From the NCBI GenBank assembly GCA_019671135.1, contig JAHRHY010000003.1, positions 930,001 through 994,000 of the forward strand: 64,000 nucleotides of DNA, written 5' to 3'. Positions 33,006 to 44,847 of the stretch are shown in pieces. The notes under the pieces were generated by a model. That model was not told the DNA's origin, made no database searches, and worked only from the letters and a program-made list of their open reading frames with translations. Within the stretch, counting starts at the first letter, position 1, and every line of letters begins with the position of its first letter. Made by a program: the position numbers and the translations under genes. This stretch comes from Linnemannia hyalina. Lineage: Eukaryota; Mortierellomycota; Mortierellomycetes; Mortierellales; Mortierellaceae.

Positions 33006-36000
33006 GGTGAGACATGGTTGGGGATGATGCAGATTGGAAAGTAGAGGCACCGTTTCCAATCTTGGGAGAACGCCCCACTGAGCCGTTGCTGTTGGGTGGT
33101 GGTGGAGGGCGAGGAGAGCCTTTGGGGGGTTGGCCCGAGGGTGGGGCGGGGAGACTGCCGGTGGGTTGACCTGAAGGAATGGCTCCGGAGCCCAACAGGG
33201 GCGAGGACGTGATGCCCATAGAGCGGGTGGGTCCAGAAGTGATGTTACTAAGAGTAGCAACAGGGCTTGGTGCTGCAGCGGGGGCAGAGATGGGAGCGGC
33301 AGGGGCGGCGGCGTCATTAGGGAAGCGAGCACGGATAGACTCGAACATCAAGACAATCTTGTCCTCGTTTCCATTAAAGATATCCTTGACGGTGTAACCC
33401 TCAGTCGAGACGCCGACCCGATCCATGAACTTGAAGGCTGTGAGGAGGTTCTCGAGCATCTGGAGGGTGTAGGTTGCGTTAGGGATGCGCTTATCGACCT
33501 GGTCGCCCGAGAGCTGCTCGATCAGACGGACGAGGACAACGCCGGATCTGAGCGAGCCTGTCATGTCGCTCACGGGCTCGACGGTTGAGGGCAAGTTGCG
33601 GTTCATCCAACTCACGTACTGCTCCTGTGTCTATGAAAATAGGGGAATAATTCAATCAAGAATGATTAGTGAACAAGTCAAGAACATTGAGGCGAGACAA
33701 AGCTTCTGAGCGACAAGGAGAGGAGACTCACCCAGCGGCCGTTGGTGTTTTCCTGGGCTTTTTCGGCACGCTGATGGAAGGAGTCAAGCTCACTATCGGG
33801 ACGCAAGTTCTTCAACAGCTGCTGCTGAAGAGGCTGGGAAGGAGGGGCCAAAGTCTGGCCATTGGCAGCCTTGCGCTGGCTGAAACCCTCATCATCCTCA
33901 TTCCTCCAAGGATCGTCATCGCCGTCCTGCTGATCACCAATAAAGCTAAGACGCTGCTGCTGACCGACGGACGACTGGGCGAGTGGCGACTGGAGGATGG
34001 GACTCTCAGGCTGGATCTGGACATGTGCCTGGTCATGGCTCATACTCATGCTGGTCGAGTTGCTGTTGCTACTCAAGTTGTTGGCGTTGTTCATGATCTT
34101 GTTGTTGAGCGCATTGGCGGGGCCGTTGAGGGCGTTGAACTTGCTACCATTGGGGCTACCGTACTCGTTGGGGAGGTAATCCTCACCGTCAGAGTCCTGG
34201 TCATCATAGTCGAGTAGTCGTTGTTGGAACGACTTCTGCTGCTGCATCTGGACTTCCTGGTGCATCTGGAGTTCCTGCTTCTGCTGCTGCAATTGCTGTT
34301 GTTGTTGAAGCTGTTGTTGTTGTTGCTGCTGGAGCTTTTGGTCGTATTGCAGTTGGTGCTGCTGCTGTTGAGGGTGCATAGGCTGGCCATTAGGTCCCAA
34401 ACCACGGTTGCGTTTTGAGGGCGAAGGAGGGCGGGGCGCCATCTGACGGGCGACATGGAGAGGGATGGTCGGGATGTTGCTCGACGAGATGACTGGAGCC
34501 GTAGGGTCACGGCCGATGGTGACCTTCATCAAAGCCTTGAGCCAACCCTTCATTTCACTCTCGCTTTCTGTGTAAAAGTAAAAGTTGCGGAGCTCATCGT
34601 GCACTGCCTTGAAGCAGTACTTGCCAGCATAGATGTTCTCATCCTGAATAATCTTGTAGCCGATCAGGTTGATGTAGTCCTTGCTCGCGCTATCCTTGGG
34701 TGAATTCATGTAGTAGAGCGTTACACCCTTCAACATGAACCAGCGTGACTTCCAGGTCCGGTAGGTGTCGCCTCGCTTCTTGAGCCATCCTGCATGGTCG
34801 GGCTTGCCAATCAGGTCCAAGGGCACGACCTTGTCGCTTGGGTCGGCCTTGCCGTTCAACTGCCGGTTGGTGTTGTCAGGATTATGGTATTTGCGTTGCT
34901 TGGGGGTCGGCTGTTGGTAAGGCTCTGATTGGTACACCATATGCTGTGGGGGTATCTCTGGGCTCAGTGGTCCATTGTTACCGCGGTCCAATCCGTTCGA
35001 GTATGGGTCCATTGCTGACTGCGGCTGCTCCAGGGATCGACTGTACGATAAATCTTCAAAGTCGCGCTGCTGGGGGAGAGCAGGGTTGGGCATCTGTGGA
35101 GGGCGAGGTGCGATGCGCTCCCAGGGGTTGCGATTGGGGTTCGAGTTGGCAGAGTAAGCCGAGGTGACGCTCTGACGCTGGGCGCCACGACCAGAATTGG
35201 TATCGCCAATGCTTCCACCGCTGAGGACTGAGGCGATAGTGTCTGAGCGCGCCAATGACTGAGCCTGCTGGTGATGGGTTTGTTGTTGAGGTTGCTGTAA
35301 TGGAGACCGAATGCTTTGGGACTGAACAGAGGCGGGAGCTGGTGGTGGAGGTCCGGTAGGTCCGCTGCGGGGGTCATGAAGATCCTGACGTGGGTCCCGC
35401 ATGTATTCTGCCCGTGGGTCGTACGAAGTGCGAGTCGGGTTGGGGACGATAATAGGTGCCGAGGCCATGCGAGGAGGAATATTGGGGCCTATTCCGTACA
35501 TCGAAGTCGGGTTGGACATGACACCATAGAGACTCTTAGTGGACTGCTCGCCCTTGGTGATCTGCTTCAAGGACGTGATAGCATTCATAATGTTGAAGCG
35601 CTTTCCGAAAGAGTTGATGTCCAGTTCCTTCAGGTTGTTCAAGTTCAGCTCCAGCAAGATTGCTCCGGAGATTTCGTTGTCTAGAGCACGTTTGTCGGCG
35701 AATTACATGTAAGTTATTTAGCTCGGAGAAAATATTAATTTCCGTAATGATTCCGACAATAGTAGATACACCAAGAGAACTTACCAACAAAGCTGACAAC
35801 AACACTGTCAAACCCGCACCAACGCAGCCAGAAGGCGACTTGTTCAATCGACCACGCAGCAGGGTGTCCAGCCAACTGCGGCTCGTTCAGACTATCCTCA
35901 ACAGTTTGGGCAAGGACCTTGCTGTTGGGGACACCGCCATTCGAGCCGACATTACTGGAGGATCCTCCGTAAGTGGTCCGGGTTCCTTGTCCTCCCATAG

Positions 36001-37518
36001 GTGGACTAGCAATCGCAGGGTTCTGGTGGATATGCATGTTGTTCAGGGTGTTGGTGACGTTATTACTGAGGCTGTTCTGTTGTTGTTGTTGGCCCATCAT
36101 CCGACTGGAATTGCTGTTGTTCATGTCGAGACCATACTGGATGTGGTTGTTGGGAGTTGAGGTAGTGTTGGAATTTGACATGGTGGCGGACCCAGTAGCT
36201 CCATATTTGGCCATGCCGTTGCCAGCAAGAGCATTGCTATCTCCGCCGCTATAAGCATTGGGGACCGCTGTCTGAGCCTTCTCTGGTGGGTCTAAAAGGA
36301 TGTGCAGGACAAGGATGTCAATGTAAGCAAACGTGTGAGCACTGACATCAAAATGTCCTCAGGGATTTCTTTTCCAGCCCCAGTTTTTCTTCCTCTGCAG
36401 CCTGCTCCTTTGACATGGCCTGGGCACCTCTTGCCCCTCCCCCAGGGGTCCAAAGGTACGACATAGTCGGCAATGAGTACACTGTATAAAAAACTCTTAT
36501 TTTCGACTCATTTTTCATGTCCTGCTCTCCAAGGAAAAGAAAAACGTCCTTTTTTTTCTTGTGTCCACATGCAAAGGAAGAAACAACGAAGCGACATGCT
36601 CTCGGTATCTCATTGGGGCTCTCTATCCTGTGTCTTTTTCTCTCGTTTTTGTTCGCTCTCAGAAAATACAAAACTCATTGGCTTTTGTTGTTGATGTTGG
36701 TGGTGTTGCTGTTGTGTTTTCAATCCCCTGTTAGACGCCGTCTCAACTTACTTTTAACGGTGTAGTTCTGGGGGAAGAGTCCGGTCTCTCCTCGTGTGTT
36801 GATACCCTGGCATTTCGGAATAGAAAGGATAAGAGTTGTTGGTTAGGTAAACGAGAGTACATGGAACATGCTTGTTCGTGGGTAGGTGGGAGTAAGAAGT
36901 AGGCGATGGGGGCGCCGGGAGTGTTGATGGGTCAAGGAGACAAAGGTGGTCAAGCATTGACATAGCAGCGTTGATCCGGATAGGTATAGTTTCAATCGAT
37001 GACCACATCGAGAGCTGAGCAAAAAGACATGGTCAGTCTCATATTTCTCAGCCGTCTGGGAGAGAGAGAGAGAGAGAGCAAAAAACGAGTCGGGCTCCAC
37101 TCTGTTGTCGATGTTGTTATCCTGCTGCCAAAAGTCAAAATTGATGTCGCAAGGTGCAAGGTAGGAGCAATGCATCCACGTTGTCGCTTTGTTCATCCTT
37201 CTGCATGGCATGTTTGATAGTCGATGTAGAAGAAAGAAAAGAATAAAAAAAGGAGCCAAGGGGGAGTTGTAATAGGGTTCGAGTCCATCATCATTTATCC
37301 TGTCGAGTATCGTAAGCAATGCTTTTCGTTACCCTTGCGCCCAATTTTAATAAATCGTGAATATAGAACTTCATTTTTTTTATGTTGCTTACCTCCCACC
37401 AGCCATCCTGGTACAAATCATCCTTCTGGAGTACGATAATCGGCTCGTCAACATGGAAAGAGATCTCGTCGTCGGCCTCGGCCACAAAGTTGTGGATCGC
37501 CCACACAGTTTCGGTCAT
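32860..37518 (-). CDS. Boi-like SH3-SAM-PH protein with C-terminal calponin-homology domain
   Basis: Five exons (37518-37393, 36806-36752, 36291-35785, 35680-33732, 33630-32860) give 1135 residues with consistent phases. The SH3 domain is residues 1-60 (ETVWAIHNFVAEADDEISFH, DGWWEGINTRGETGLFPQNY). The SAM domain is ~203-268 (WSIEQVAFWLRWCGF, ELNLNNLKELDI). The PH domain is ~525-620 (HAGWLKKRGDTYRTWKSRWF, YYMNSPKDSASKDYINLIGY, YFYTESESEMKGWLKAL). The CH domain is ~880-990 (YVSWMNRNLPSTVEPV, LRSGVVLVRLIEQLSG, FKFMDRVGVSTEGYTVKDIF). Gln-rich tracts lie after the PH domain and near the C-terminus. Boi/Pob1 proteins guide exocytosis and polarised growth at the plasma membrane with Cdc42. The CH domain could add actin or signalling contacts. 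Confidence 0.88.
32949..33006 (-). repeat. CAG/CAA poly-glutamine tract
   Basis: A run of CTG and TTG triplets on the plus strand (CAG/CAA on the coding strand) encodes about 19 consecutive Gln near the C-terminus of the Boi-like protein. Confidence 0.9.
37060..37078. repeat. (GA)n microsatellite in an intron
   Basis: About nine GA units lie in the first intron of the Boi-like gene. Confidence 0.8.
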
Positions 37519-40006
37519 GGTTCAGAGTCTCGCTTGTCGCCCTTGGAGGCGATGGCGAATGTCTGTGCGTGTCGGGTAAGAAAAAAAAGCGAAGAAGTAA
37601 CAGCTACTCGTCTAAAGAAAATGAAAACAATGAGAACAAAGGTTAGAGGTTATGCACGCCAAGAACACAACTTTGATGGAGCATTCGGCAGGACAAGAGT
37701 GGAAGCGATGCCGAAATGGAGTTAAATGAGTGGGTTGTTGTCGGTTCGTCCTGTTCGTTTGTCAGTCTGGAGGATAGATAAAGATGTCTTTTTGTGCTCT
37801 CTTGTCTTTCTCTCTCTCAGTTTTACCAAGAGTGTTCTTGTTCCTTTTAGAGTGTTTAGTTGAAATAAGAAAAGAAGCCGAGTCGAGTTCCCGCGTAAGA
37901 GGCGAAATAAAAGGTGGGAAGGAGGGTGGAGGGTATATAGTGGTGTAATTAAATGAGGGAAGAAGAGGAGAGCGAAGAAGAGAGGAAGACAGGCAAGAGG
38001 AATTGTTTTTCTGAACACAAGCACAAAAACACGCACGAAAAATGAAATGTCAACGGACTTTTTGGTTGTTGCCACGAGGAAGGAAAAAGAAACGAGGAGT
38101 AGGTGCAACAAACACACACACACCCTTGAATATTATTGTTGATGATAGCAGCCAACGGCTGGCCAAGACGAAAAAGGGTGGGAAGGATGAGCGAAGGGGT
38201 TTTAAAAATATTATTTGCCGTTTTGTTGCTGTTACTGTTGTTGTTGCTGTTGTTCAAAGAGGCGGCTGGAAACACAGTGAGGACAAGGTAGATAGAAGGT
38301 ACAGTACGTATCAAACGAATGTGATATTGGGGTAAACGGGGAATATTAAGGGAGATGAGTGGTGGATATATGTTACAACAGGGAGCTGTTGTCTGTTAAC
38401 GTGTGCTTACTCGGTAATGAAATAAAGGAGGAGGAGGAGGAGGAGTAATGGCAGGAAAGGGTTATGTGTGTGCAGGGAAAAGGGGAGGTTGGGGTGGGGG
38501 GGGGGTGTCAAGTGTAGTATGATATAAAGAGAGAGCCGAGGAGAGAGAGCGAAGTGTAAGAGTGGGGGAAGGAATGAGTGAGTGAGTGAGGGAGTGATTA
38601 GTGCTGTTGCTGTTGGTAGCGGGGTGTTGGCGGTTAGTTCATCAGGTCGTCCATGGGAAGAGAAGGAAGAAGGATGGATGAGGGACGGAGGGAAGGGAAG
38701 GAAAGTTGGGGAAGGAATGAGGATAAAAGGAAAGGAGGGAAAGAAGGGAGAGGAAGAAAATAAGGTCATCGGTGCACTTCGATCAACCAAAAAGAAAAAA
38801 TAATAATAATTATCAGTCTTCGACTATATGCCATAGGGTGAACAAGGTGGTGTCTAAGGAGAGAGAGGCCAAAGAGACACTGGAAAACAGAGGGACTGGT
38901 GTTGTTCACCCTCCTACCCACCCCTACCCTCCTCTTTATCATCAAGGCAACTTACCTACTCATAGGCAGACAGGAAGAAAAAGAACGACGAGAAATCGGC
39001 CCTTTGGACGGAGCAGTGTCCCAGCTGTAGTTGGCTGTCTTGCTGTCTGACTTCGCCAATCGCATTCGTAGGTAAAAACTCCCGCCAAAATCTGAAAAAA
39101 AAAATAAAAAAAAATCGGAACCTTGGATAGAGTTGACCTGCCCTTGCCCCTTGCTGTTGCTGCTGTCCTTGTTATTGTTGGGGTCTTACTTTATCCCAGG
39201 TGTGTATGTCATCGTTGACAGCCAGTTTGGACCAACCCAACCACATACTCCAACAGATCCCTCCTGCAGTAAGTCAGCCACCCAGACTAAAAGCATCGTT
39301 GCCGAAATCCCTTCTCGTTGTTCAATTTGCGTTTCTGTTGAACCGGACTCAACTGCACCCTTACGAATCAATCGCACCTTCTTCACAGCCCAAGTAAATA
39401 TCATCATATTCATCAATGCAAATCAAACAAGGCAGGCTGAAGAATAAACAACAAATAACATAGTGAGCCCTTTATTGTCTTGCTCACTGCTTTGTGGATG
39501 GTAATGTTGACTCGCTTGACTATTAACAATCTGACACGGACAGAAGGAGCAAACACTGCCTTCATACTCTCTGTCACGGACTCGTGAAAGCTTCCCACTC
39601 GGACATCTCGATCTCACTTTACATTTTTGCTCTACCCTCACAAGGTTAATTTGGCTCGGCGACCTTTTCTTCAGTACCCGGACAAGGGTACGAAGAGAAA
39701 TGAGAAAAGAAACAATGTTATCGATATACAGGTTCCTGTTCAGCGTTTGCTTGAGGGGTGCAAGAACTGCGAGCGAATATAGTACATATCACGTGCACTG
39801 AGATCAACTCAGGGCGACTCTTTTTGCCACTGAAGTCAAACGCGCTTTTTGACTTTTCCCGCAACCACTCACTCCTTTCTCTTCTTCCTCCTTTACGCAC
39901 ACAGACGACTCCAATCAACACAAACGACTCCAATCAACACAAACACAAACATTCTCAGATCGCCGCTCCGACCTGTACTTCAATTTATAGAGAGAAGCCA
40001 GTTACA
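37519..40006. other. 2.5-kb divergent intergenic region
   Basis: It lies between the divergent starts of the Boi-like gene (minus) and RAD52 (plus). It contains several low-complexity tracts: GGA triplets at about 38428-38446, a poly-G run near 38493-38503 and GAGT repeats at 38573-38596. Long open frames exist because of the purine bias, but they lack protein character. The last ~150 bases before 40007 (ACACAAACGACTCCAATC twice) are RAD52 leader. Confidence 0.4.
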
Positions 40007-42454
40007 ATGATCTCAAAGACCGAGCCTGGACTGTCCAGGCCAAACGACAACCCCTTCGACATGACCTCCTCAGCACAACACACTGCCCATGTCGGACTTT
40101 CTGGACATGCTTCCGTTCAGTCCTACAAGTCCATTGTCGACTTTACTGCAGAGGAAAAGGCACAGCTCGACTCAGATCTTCCAAAATACCTCCCACCCGA
40201 ATTTACAGCCACTCGTGCCGGACCTGGACGGTCAACTCTCACATACATCGAAGGCTGGAAGATCAAGAACCTTGCCAACAAACTCTTTGGCTTCAACGGC
40301 TGGAGAAGCTCTATCACAGATGTCACCGTCGACTTCCTTGAGGTCGAAAATGACGGCAAGGTCACCGTCGGCGTTTCTTGCATTGTCCGCGTTACCCTCA
40401 AGGACGGGACCTTTCACGAGGTACATACAACGTTTCTCTGCAGCACTATGGATGGATGGTGCAGATCGGACAATGATTCATCTATCCAGCAGTAATTTGA
40501 CTCACTAGTTTTGTTAACACTTTTGGCTATTGATAGGATATGGGATATGGGTCAAGCGAGAACCAGAAGAGTAAAGGCGCATCGTTTGAAAAGGTACGAC
40601 ATCATTCACTCTTTCTGGATCAGCAACCACCTCTGGGATTCACAATTGAAAAGCAGCGCCCTAACTGGTCACTGCCTAATTACTTTATCACTATCACATA
40701 GGCCAAGAAAGAGGCTGTTACGGATGCTCTGAAGAGGGCCTTGACTTCATTCGGAAATCTCTTGGGTACATGTCTCTACGACAAGAACTACGCCAAGTAC
40801 CTCAGCACTCAAAGGTCCGACAAGGTAGGACATACAAGCAATCGCAGTTGGGCTATGTTATCGTAGACAACCTGTGTTAAAGGCTTGCATTTATTTAGTA
40901 CCACTATTAAGTCTTCATTTTGCTCCGCTCAATATGTCTTCACGTAGGCTAAGTACAACGAAGTAGAGTTCTACACACACCCAACCGAGGCACGGCCACA
41001 ACTCCAAACAGTGAAACCTCTACCTCCAAAACCACAACAGCAGGCACATCAACAGCAAAACAGCTTCAACCCACAGCAGAATCAACAACAGAGCCCGTAC
41101 CAGAATCAGCAACAGCAGAATCCCTATCAGAACCAACAAGCGGAATCTAGCGCAAGCTCGAGCGCGCAAACAAGCAGTTGGACAGCTGGGCAATCGAATC
41201 CTTACAAGCCGGCGACTTTACAGCAGGGATTTGCTGCAGGAAAGCAGCCTCTTGGTGGTCCTTCCTTTAACGGGTCATCAACTTCGACATCCACTTCTAC
41301 AGCGAGCTCATTGGCACCGTCCAACAAAGCCCCTGTGACAGGCAACAACGCGGCAAGCGAAGCAGGAGCCCAGTTGCAAGCCAACATCAAGGTTGAGGAA
41401 GATGATGGTAAGAGCCCTAGCGGTCACTACAGGGCACGTCGAAGCGATTCTAAATGTTATTCAGATGTTGAGCACGATTTTGGTTGGGGCACGCTTACTG
41501 ACCTTTCTGCAGACGATCTCTTTTTTGGTCCTGATATCGATGACTCTGCACCCTCTCAGGCATTGCCTGAGAGCCCGCGGATGAAGGATTTTGACAACAT
41601 AGATCTCGATGTGGCAGATATGATGAACGATGACTCGCCCGTCAAGCCCAAGGCAACAACGCCCGACTTTGCCTCAGTTTCGAGTACTACTTCAGGAAAC
41701 AACTCTGGATTTCCTTCAACTCCAAAGCGCTCGGGATCTTTTGGACGATCCACTAGTAGTCCAACTCTTGTTCAAACTACGCCAACCAAACCCACTGCGC
41801 AAGATATGCAGCGAACACATGGTCCACCACCAGCAGCGCCATTCAGAGCGACCACCCCCTTCGCAGGGCTCAATGCGCTCAAGAATGCTGCGTATACCCC
41901 AAAGTCATCTTCTCCGTCAACTGGGACAGCTACGACTCCACAGGGTTCTGCGTCACACAGTAATCAAGGAGGCGCAAACTCAACGTCCCAAAATCAACAA
42001 AACGGAGCAAACAATAGTTCTCGAGCTACGACACCTCTGAGCTCACACAGCGGAAGCAGCGCCAGTCGAAACCCAACGGGTGCAGCAAAAACTGCCCCCG
42101 TCAATGTTTTGAGAGCCAACAGTCTCGCAGCTGCAAATGGTCAGCACAGAAACAACAACACCAACAACGGCAGTAACAATGCCGCCAGTGGATTCCGAGC
42201 TTCAACAGGACACAACCCAGGTGCTCAGTCCTACAACGTCTCTGGCAGCAATAATTATCAGCAAGGCCATGGGCTGAAGCGACCCTTCATCAACAATGGG
42301 TAAGGCGCGCCACATTGTCGAATTGCTCGTGCTGTTATTGTTCTTAAATGAGCTGAAATGGCTAATATTGCAATTGTTCTCGTTTCTTTCATGTTTGAAT
42401 AGCTCGCATGACCTTCATGGACCGGCATCCAACAAGGAGCCCCGTTTGGACTGA
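40007..42454 (+). CDS. RAD52: DNA recombination mediator Rad52
   Basis: Five exons (40007-40420, 40537-40593, 40702-40824, 40948-42299, 42403-42454) encode 665 residues. The N-terminal Rad52/Rad22 annealing domain runs from [16 protein letters not shown] through [60 protein letters not shown] and [14 protein letters not shown]. It forms rings that bind and anneal single-stranded DNA in homologous recombination. The C-terminal two thirds is disordered and Gln/Asn/Ser-rich, with an acidic patch ([19 protein letters not shown]) that could contact Rad51 or RPA; that is inference. The final 52-nt exon restores a C-terminal [16 protein letters not shown] instead of stopping at the TAA that overlaps the donor at 42300. 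The ATG at 40007 is the first Met in frame before the conserved domain with a plausible leader. Confidence 0.93.
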
Positions 42455-42718
42455 AGACGCCGCAGGTTGTTCAGTCAAGGCCCAATTTCGACATTTAATT
42501 TTCCTTTCTTTTGTACCGTTCTCGCTGTCACCTCAGATTCTTCTTCTTTTGCTCATTAGTTATCTTGTCGAGGCTATCCTTTTCGCCTGATTTTTTGTAC
42601 AACGCTGTACCTCGCCGCCATCTTTTTTCCTCGTATCCTTCCTTTTCCTCTGTACTTTTCTTACATTCCTCTCCTCTCTGTCTTCTCTTTGTACCAATTC
42701 AAAACTATAATGTTGTAC

Positions 42719-42768
42719 AATAAACGCTTTCTTTTGCACACTTATTTTTGTTTGGTATTTTGTTTATT
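42719..42768. terminator. Facing poly(A) signals of RAD52 and the dehydrogenase gene
   Basis: AATAAA (42719-42724, plus) and TTTATT (42763-42768, AATAAA on the minus strand) face each other, so the two convergent transcripts probably overlap at their 3' ends. Confidence 0.45.
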
Positions 42769-42791
42769 ATGTGCATTATTGGAATGATAGT

Positions 42792-44190
42792 TCAAAGGGC
42801 TTGAGGAATGTTGTTGACGGGAGTGAGGAGGGAGCCAGAGGACAAGAAGAGGTCAATGTTCTTCATCGTCAAAGCCTCCATCTTTGTGATAGTCTCGATG
42901 GTAAATGCGCCCAAATGAGGCATCAATGCAACGTTCATGTTCTTCAACAGCTTAGGGTGGACCTTGGGCTCGTGCTCAAACACATCCAAACCGGCACCAG
43001 CGATATGACCCGATTCTAGGACTTGAACGAGAGCCTCTTCGTCGACGACGGGCCCACGGGAAGTGTTGAGAAAATAGGCTCCAGACTTCATCTTCTGGAA
43101 CTGTTCGGCGCGGATGAGGTGGCGTGTCTCGGCTGAGAGGGGGACGTGGATGGAGACGACGTCCGAGGTTGTGAGGATTGCGTCTAATGTTGGGAGATAC
43201 TCCACTTCCTTCAAGTAAGCCTCGTCGTCGTCTTCCCCATTGAAAGAGATGGGACGGCGGTTGTGGTAGACGACCTTCATACCAAGTGCCTGAGCTCTCT
43301 TGGCGACGGCTTTACCAATCCCGCCCATGCCGACAATTCCAAAGATCATGCCTGAAGGGTCTCTTCCGATTCTGGGCTTGTTGGGCAGTCCATGACGCAT
43401 GTTGTATTCGACCTCGTATTGGTGACGGAGAGTCGAGAGGAGGAGGAGGATGGTGGCGTCTGCGGTGGCGTCGTCGACGACTCTGGGCGTGTTGGTGACC
43501 CATTGGTTGTTGCGAGTTGCTGCCTCGGCGTCGACGAAATCGTAGCCGGCACCGACGGATCCGATGAGTTCTAGGCCGGTGGGGAGGGCAGAGAGGAGTG
43601 GTTCGTCGACTCTTCCGAGGGTCTAATAGGGGGTTTTAGTATTTTTTGAATTGTAGAAAATGAAGCGGGGGTCTGGTGAGTAAGGTGTGGAGAATGTGTG
43701 GAGAAAGCGAAACAATCAAAAAAAAAAAAAAAAAGTAGGTGAGACTTACATAGTGGGAGGCGAAGCCGCGGTAGAGGGCCTTGAAGGTGATACCCTCCCT
43801 CTTCGCCGTCTCAAGCTGCTCGAACAGCTCCTTACGCGTCGGAGCAGCATACTATCCTCCATCGTCATCAACCAAGAACAAGAATGAATAAAAAAAGAAG
43901 CAAGAAAAAAATATTAAAGAAAAGTGTTAGCAATGGTATAGTACCCTCCCCCCTCGCTTGTTATTTTGTTGGGTAAGTTTTTTTTCTTTGATGGATATGT
44001 GGCCAGAAAATTCTTTCTCCAGATCATTGATCCAGGGACATACAAAAACGCCACTAATTTTTTTTTCTTTTTCTTCTCTTCCAGGATGGTCAATTGAACT
44101 TACGTGGATGTTGTATTTTGCAGCGAGGGCTGCTTCTTGAACTTTGGCGTGACGGACGCTTCCAATGAAGAGAATGTTTTCTTTGGTCAT
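42792..44190 (-). CDS. D-isomer-specific 2-hydroxyacid dehydrogenase (glyoxylate/hydroxypyruvate reductase type)
   Basis: Three exons (44190-44104, 43851-43750, 43622-42792) join in phase 0 to encode 339 residues, the usual size. The NAD(P)-binding Rossmann motif is FGIVGMGGIGKAVAKRAQAL, followed by a basic NRRPIS that suggests NADPH preference. The substrate Arg sits in the segment GAYFLNTSRGPVVDEEAL. The catalytic Glu is in GLDVFEHEPKV and the catalytic His in LMPHLGAFTIET. The catalytic-domain half includes LELIGSVGAGYDFVD and VVDDATADATILLLL. The family reduces glyoxylate or hydroxypyruvate, or related 2-oxoacids; the true substrate cannot be told from sequence. The start ATG follows a poly-pyrimidine/poly-A leader. 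The two introns lie in the N-terminal third. Confidence 0.92.
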
Positions 44191-44847
44191 TTTTTTTTTT
44201 TGTTGTTGTTGGTGAAATGAATGCAAAAAGGAATGGAATGAGTGGGGAGGGTAGAGTGAAGAGAGGAAAGGTATAGGCAGGGAGGAAGGTGAAAACTGGG
44301 GCAGGAAAAAAAAAAAAGGAATTGGCGTTGCGTTTATATCCTTCGGGCATTCGCTTTCGCTCGTTAAATCAACCACTTAATAACAGAAACAGGCTCCCTC
44401 CACATAATCAACGCCTTAATAGCGGCGGACGCTTTCAGGCACAAAGGGGAGCGCCGGATAAAGAAAGGGCCAAAGCGGGCCCTGTGATTGGCCTATGGGA
44501 GACTCAACGAGAACAGAAATCTCGTGTAGAACAAAAGGGTAAAAGTCCCCTTGATTTTGATTTTCAGTGTGAATACAAACCATAAAAGTGTGACCTACCG
44601 ATCCTTTAGTCCCTGGAAATTTCAGGCTACTACCCCTTTACACGCCCTACTTTTCTCCAAGACCTACGATGAAGATACTCTTTGGGAATGAAATTTCCAG
44701 TACTTGAAATCTATGCGAAGGTCTGGGTCGAAACTAAGTAGAGCGGTCTTAGCGCTCACAGTTGCTGTTATGTTCCTTTCTCTAATAAACACTGTCTTCT
44801 GACTCATGCAAAACGAAAAGACCAATAATATTTTATTGAGCGCCTGC
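44191..44847. other. Intergenic boundary of the accessory island
   Basis: It holds the promoter of the dehydrogenase gene and the 3' flank of the unknown multi-exon gene. No additional gene is seen. Confidence 0.4.

Noticed and set aside
36348..36671. 107-codon minus-strand frame within the Boi-like gene
   Set aside because: It lies in the intron between the exons 36806-36752 and 36291-35785, which join in phase without it.
38407..38803. Long frames on both strands in the RAD52/Boi intergenic region
   Set aside because: They are produced by purine-rich low-complexity DNA and give Ser/Pro/Leu or Glu/Lys/Gly strings only.
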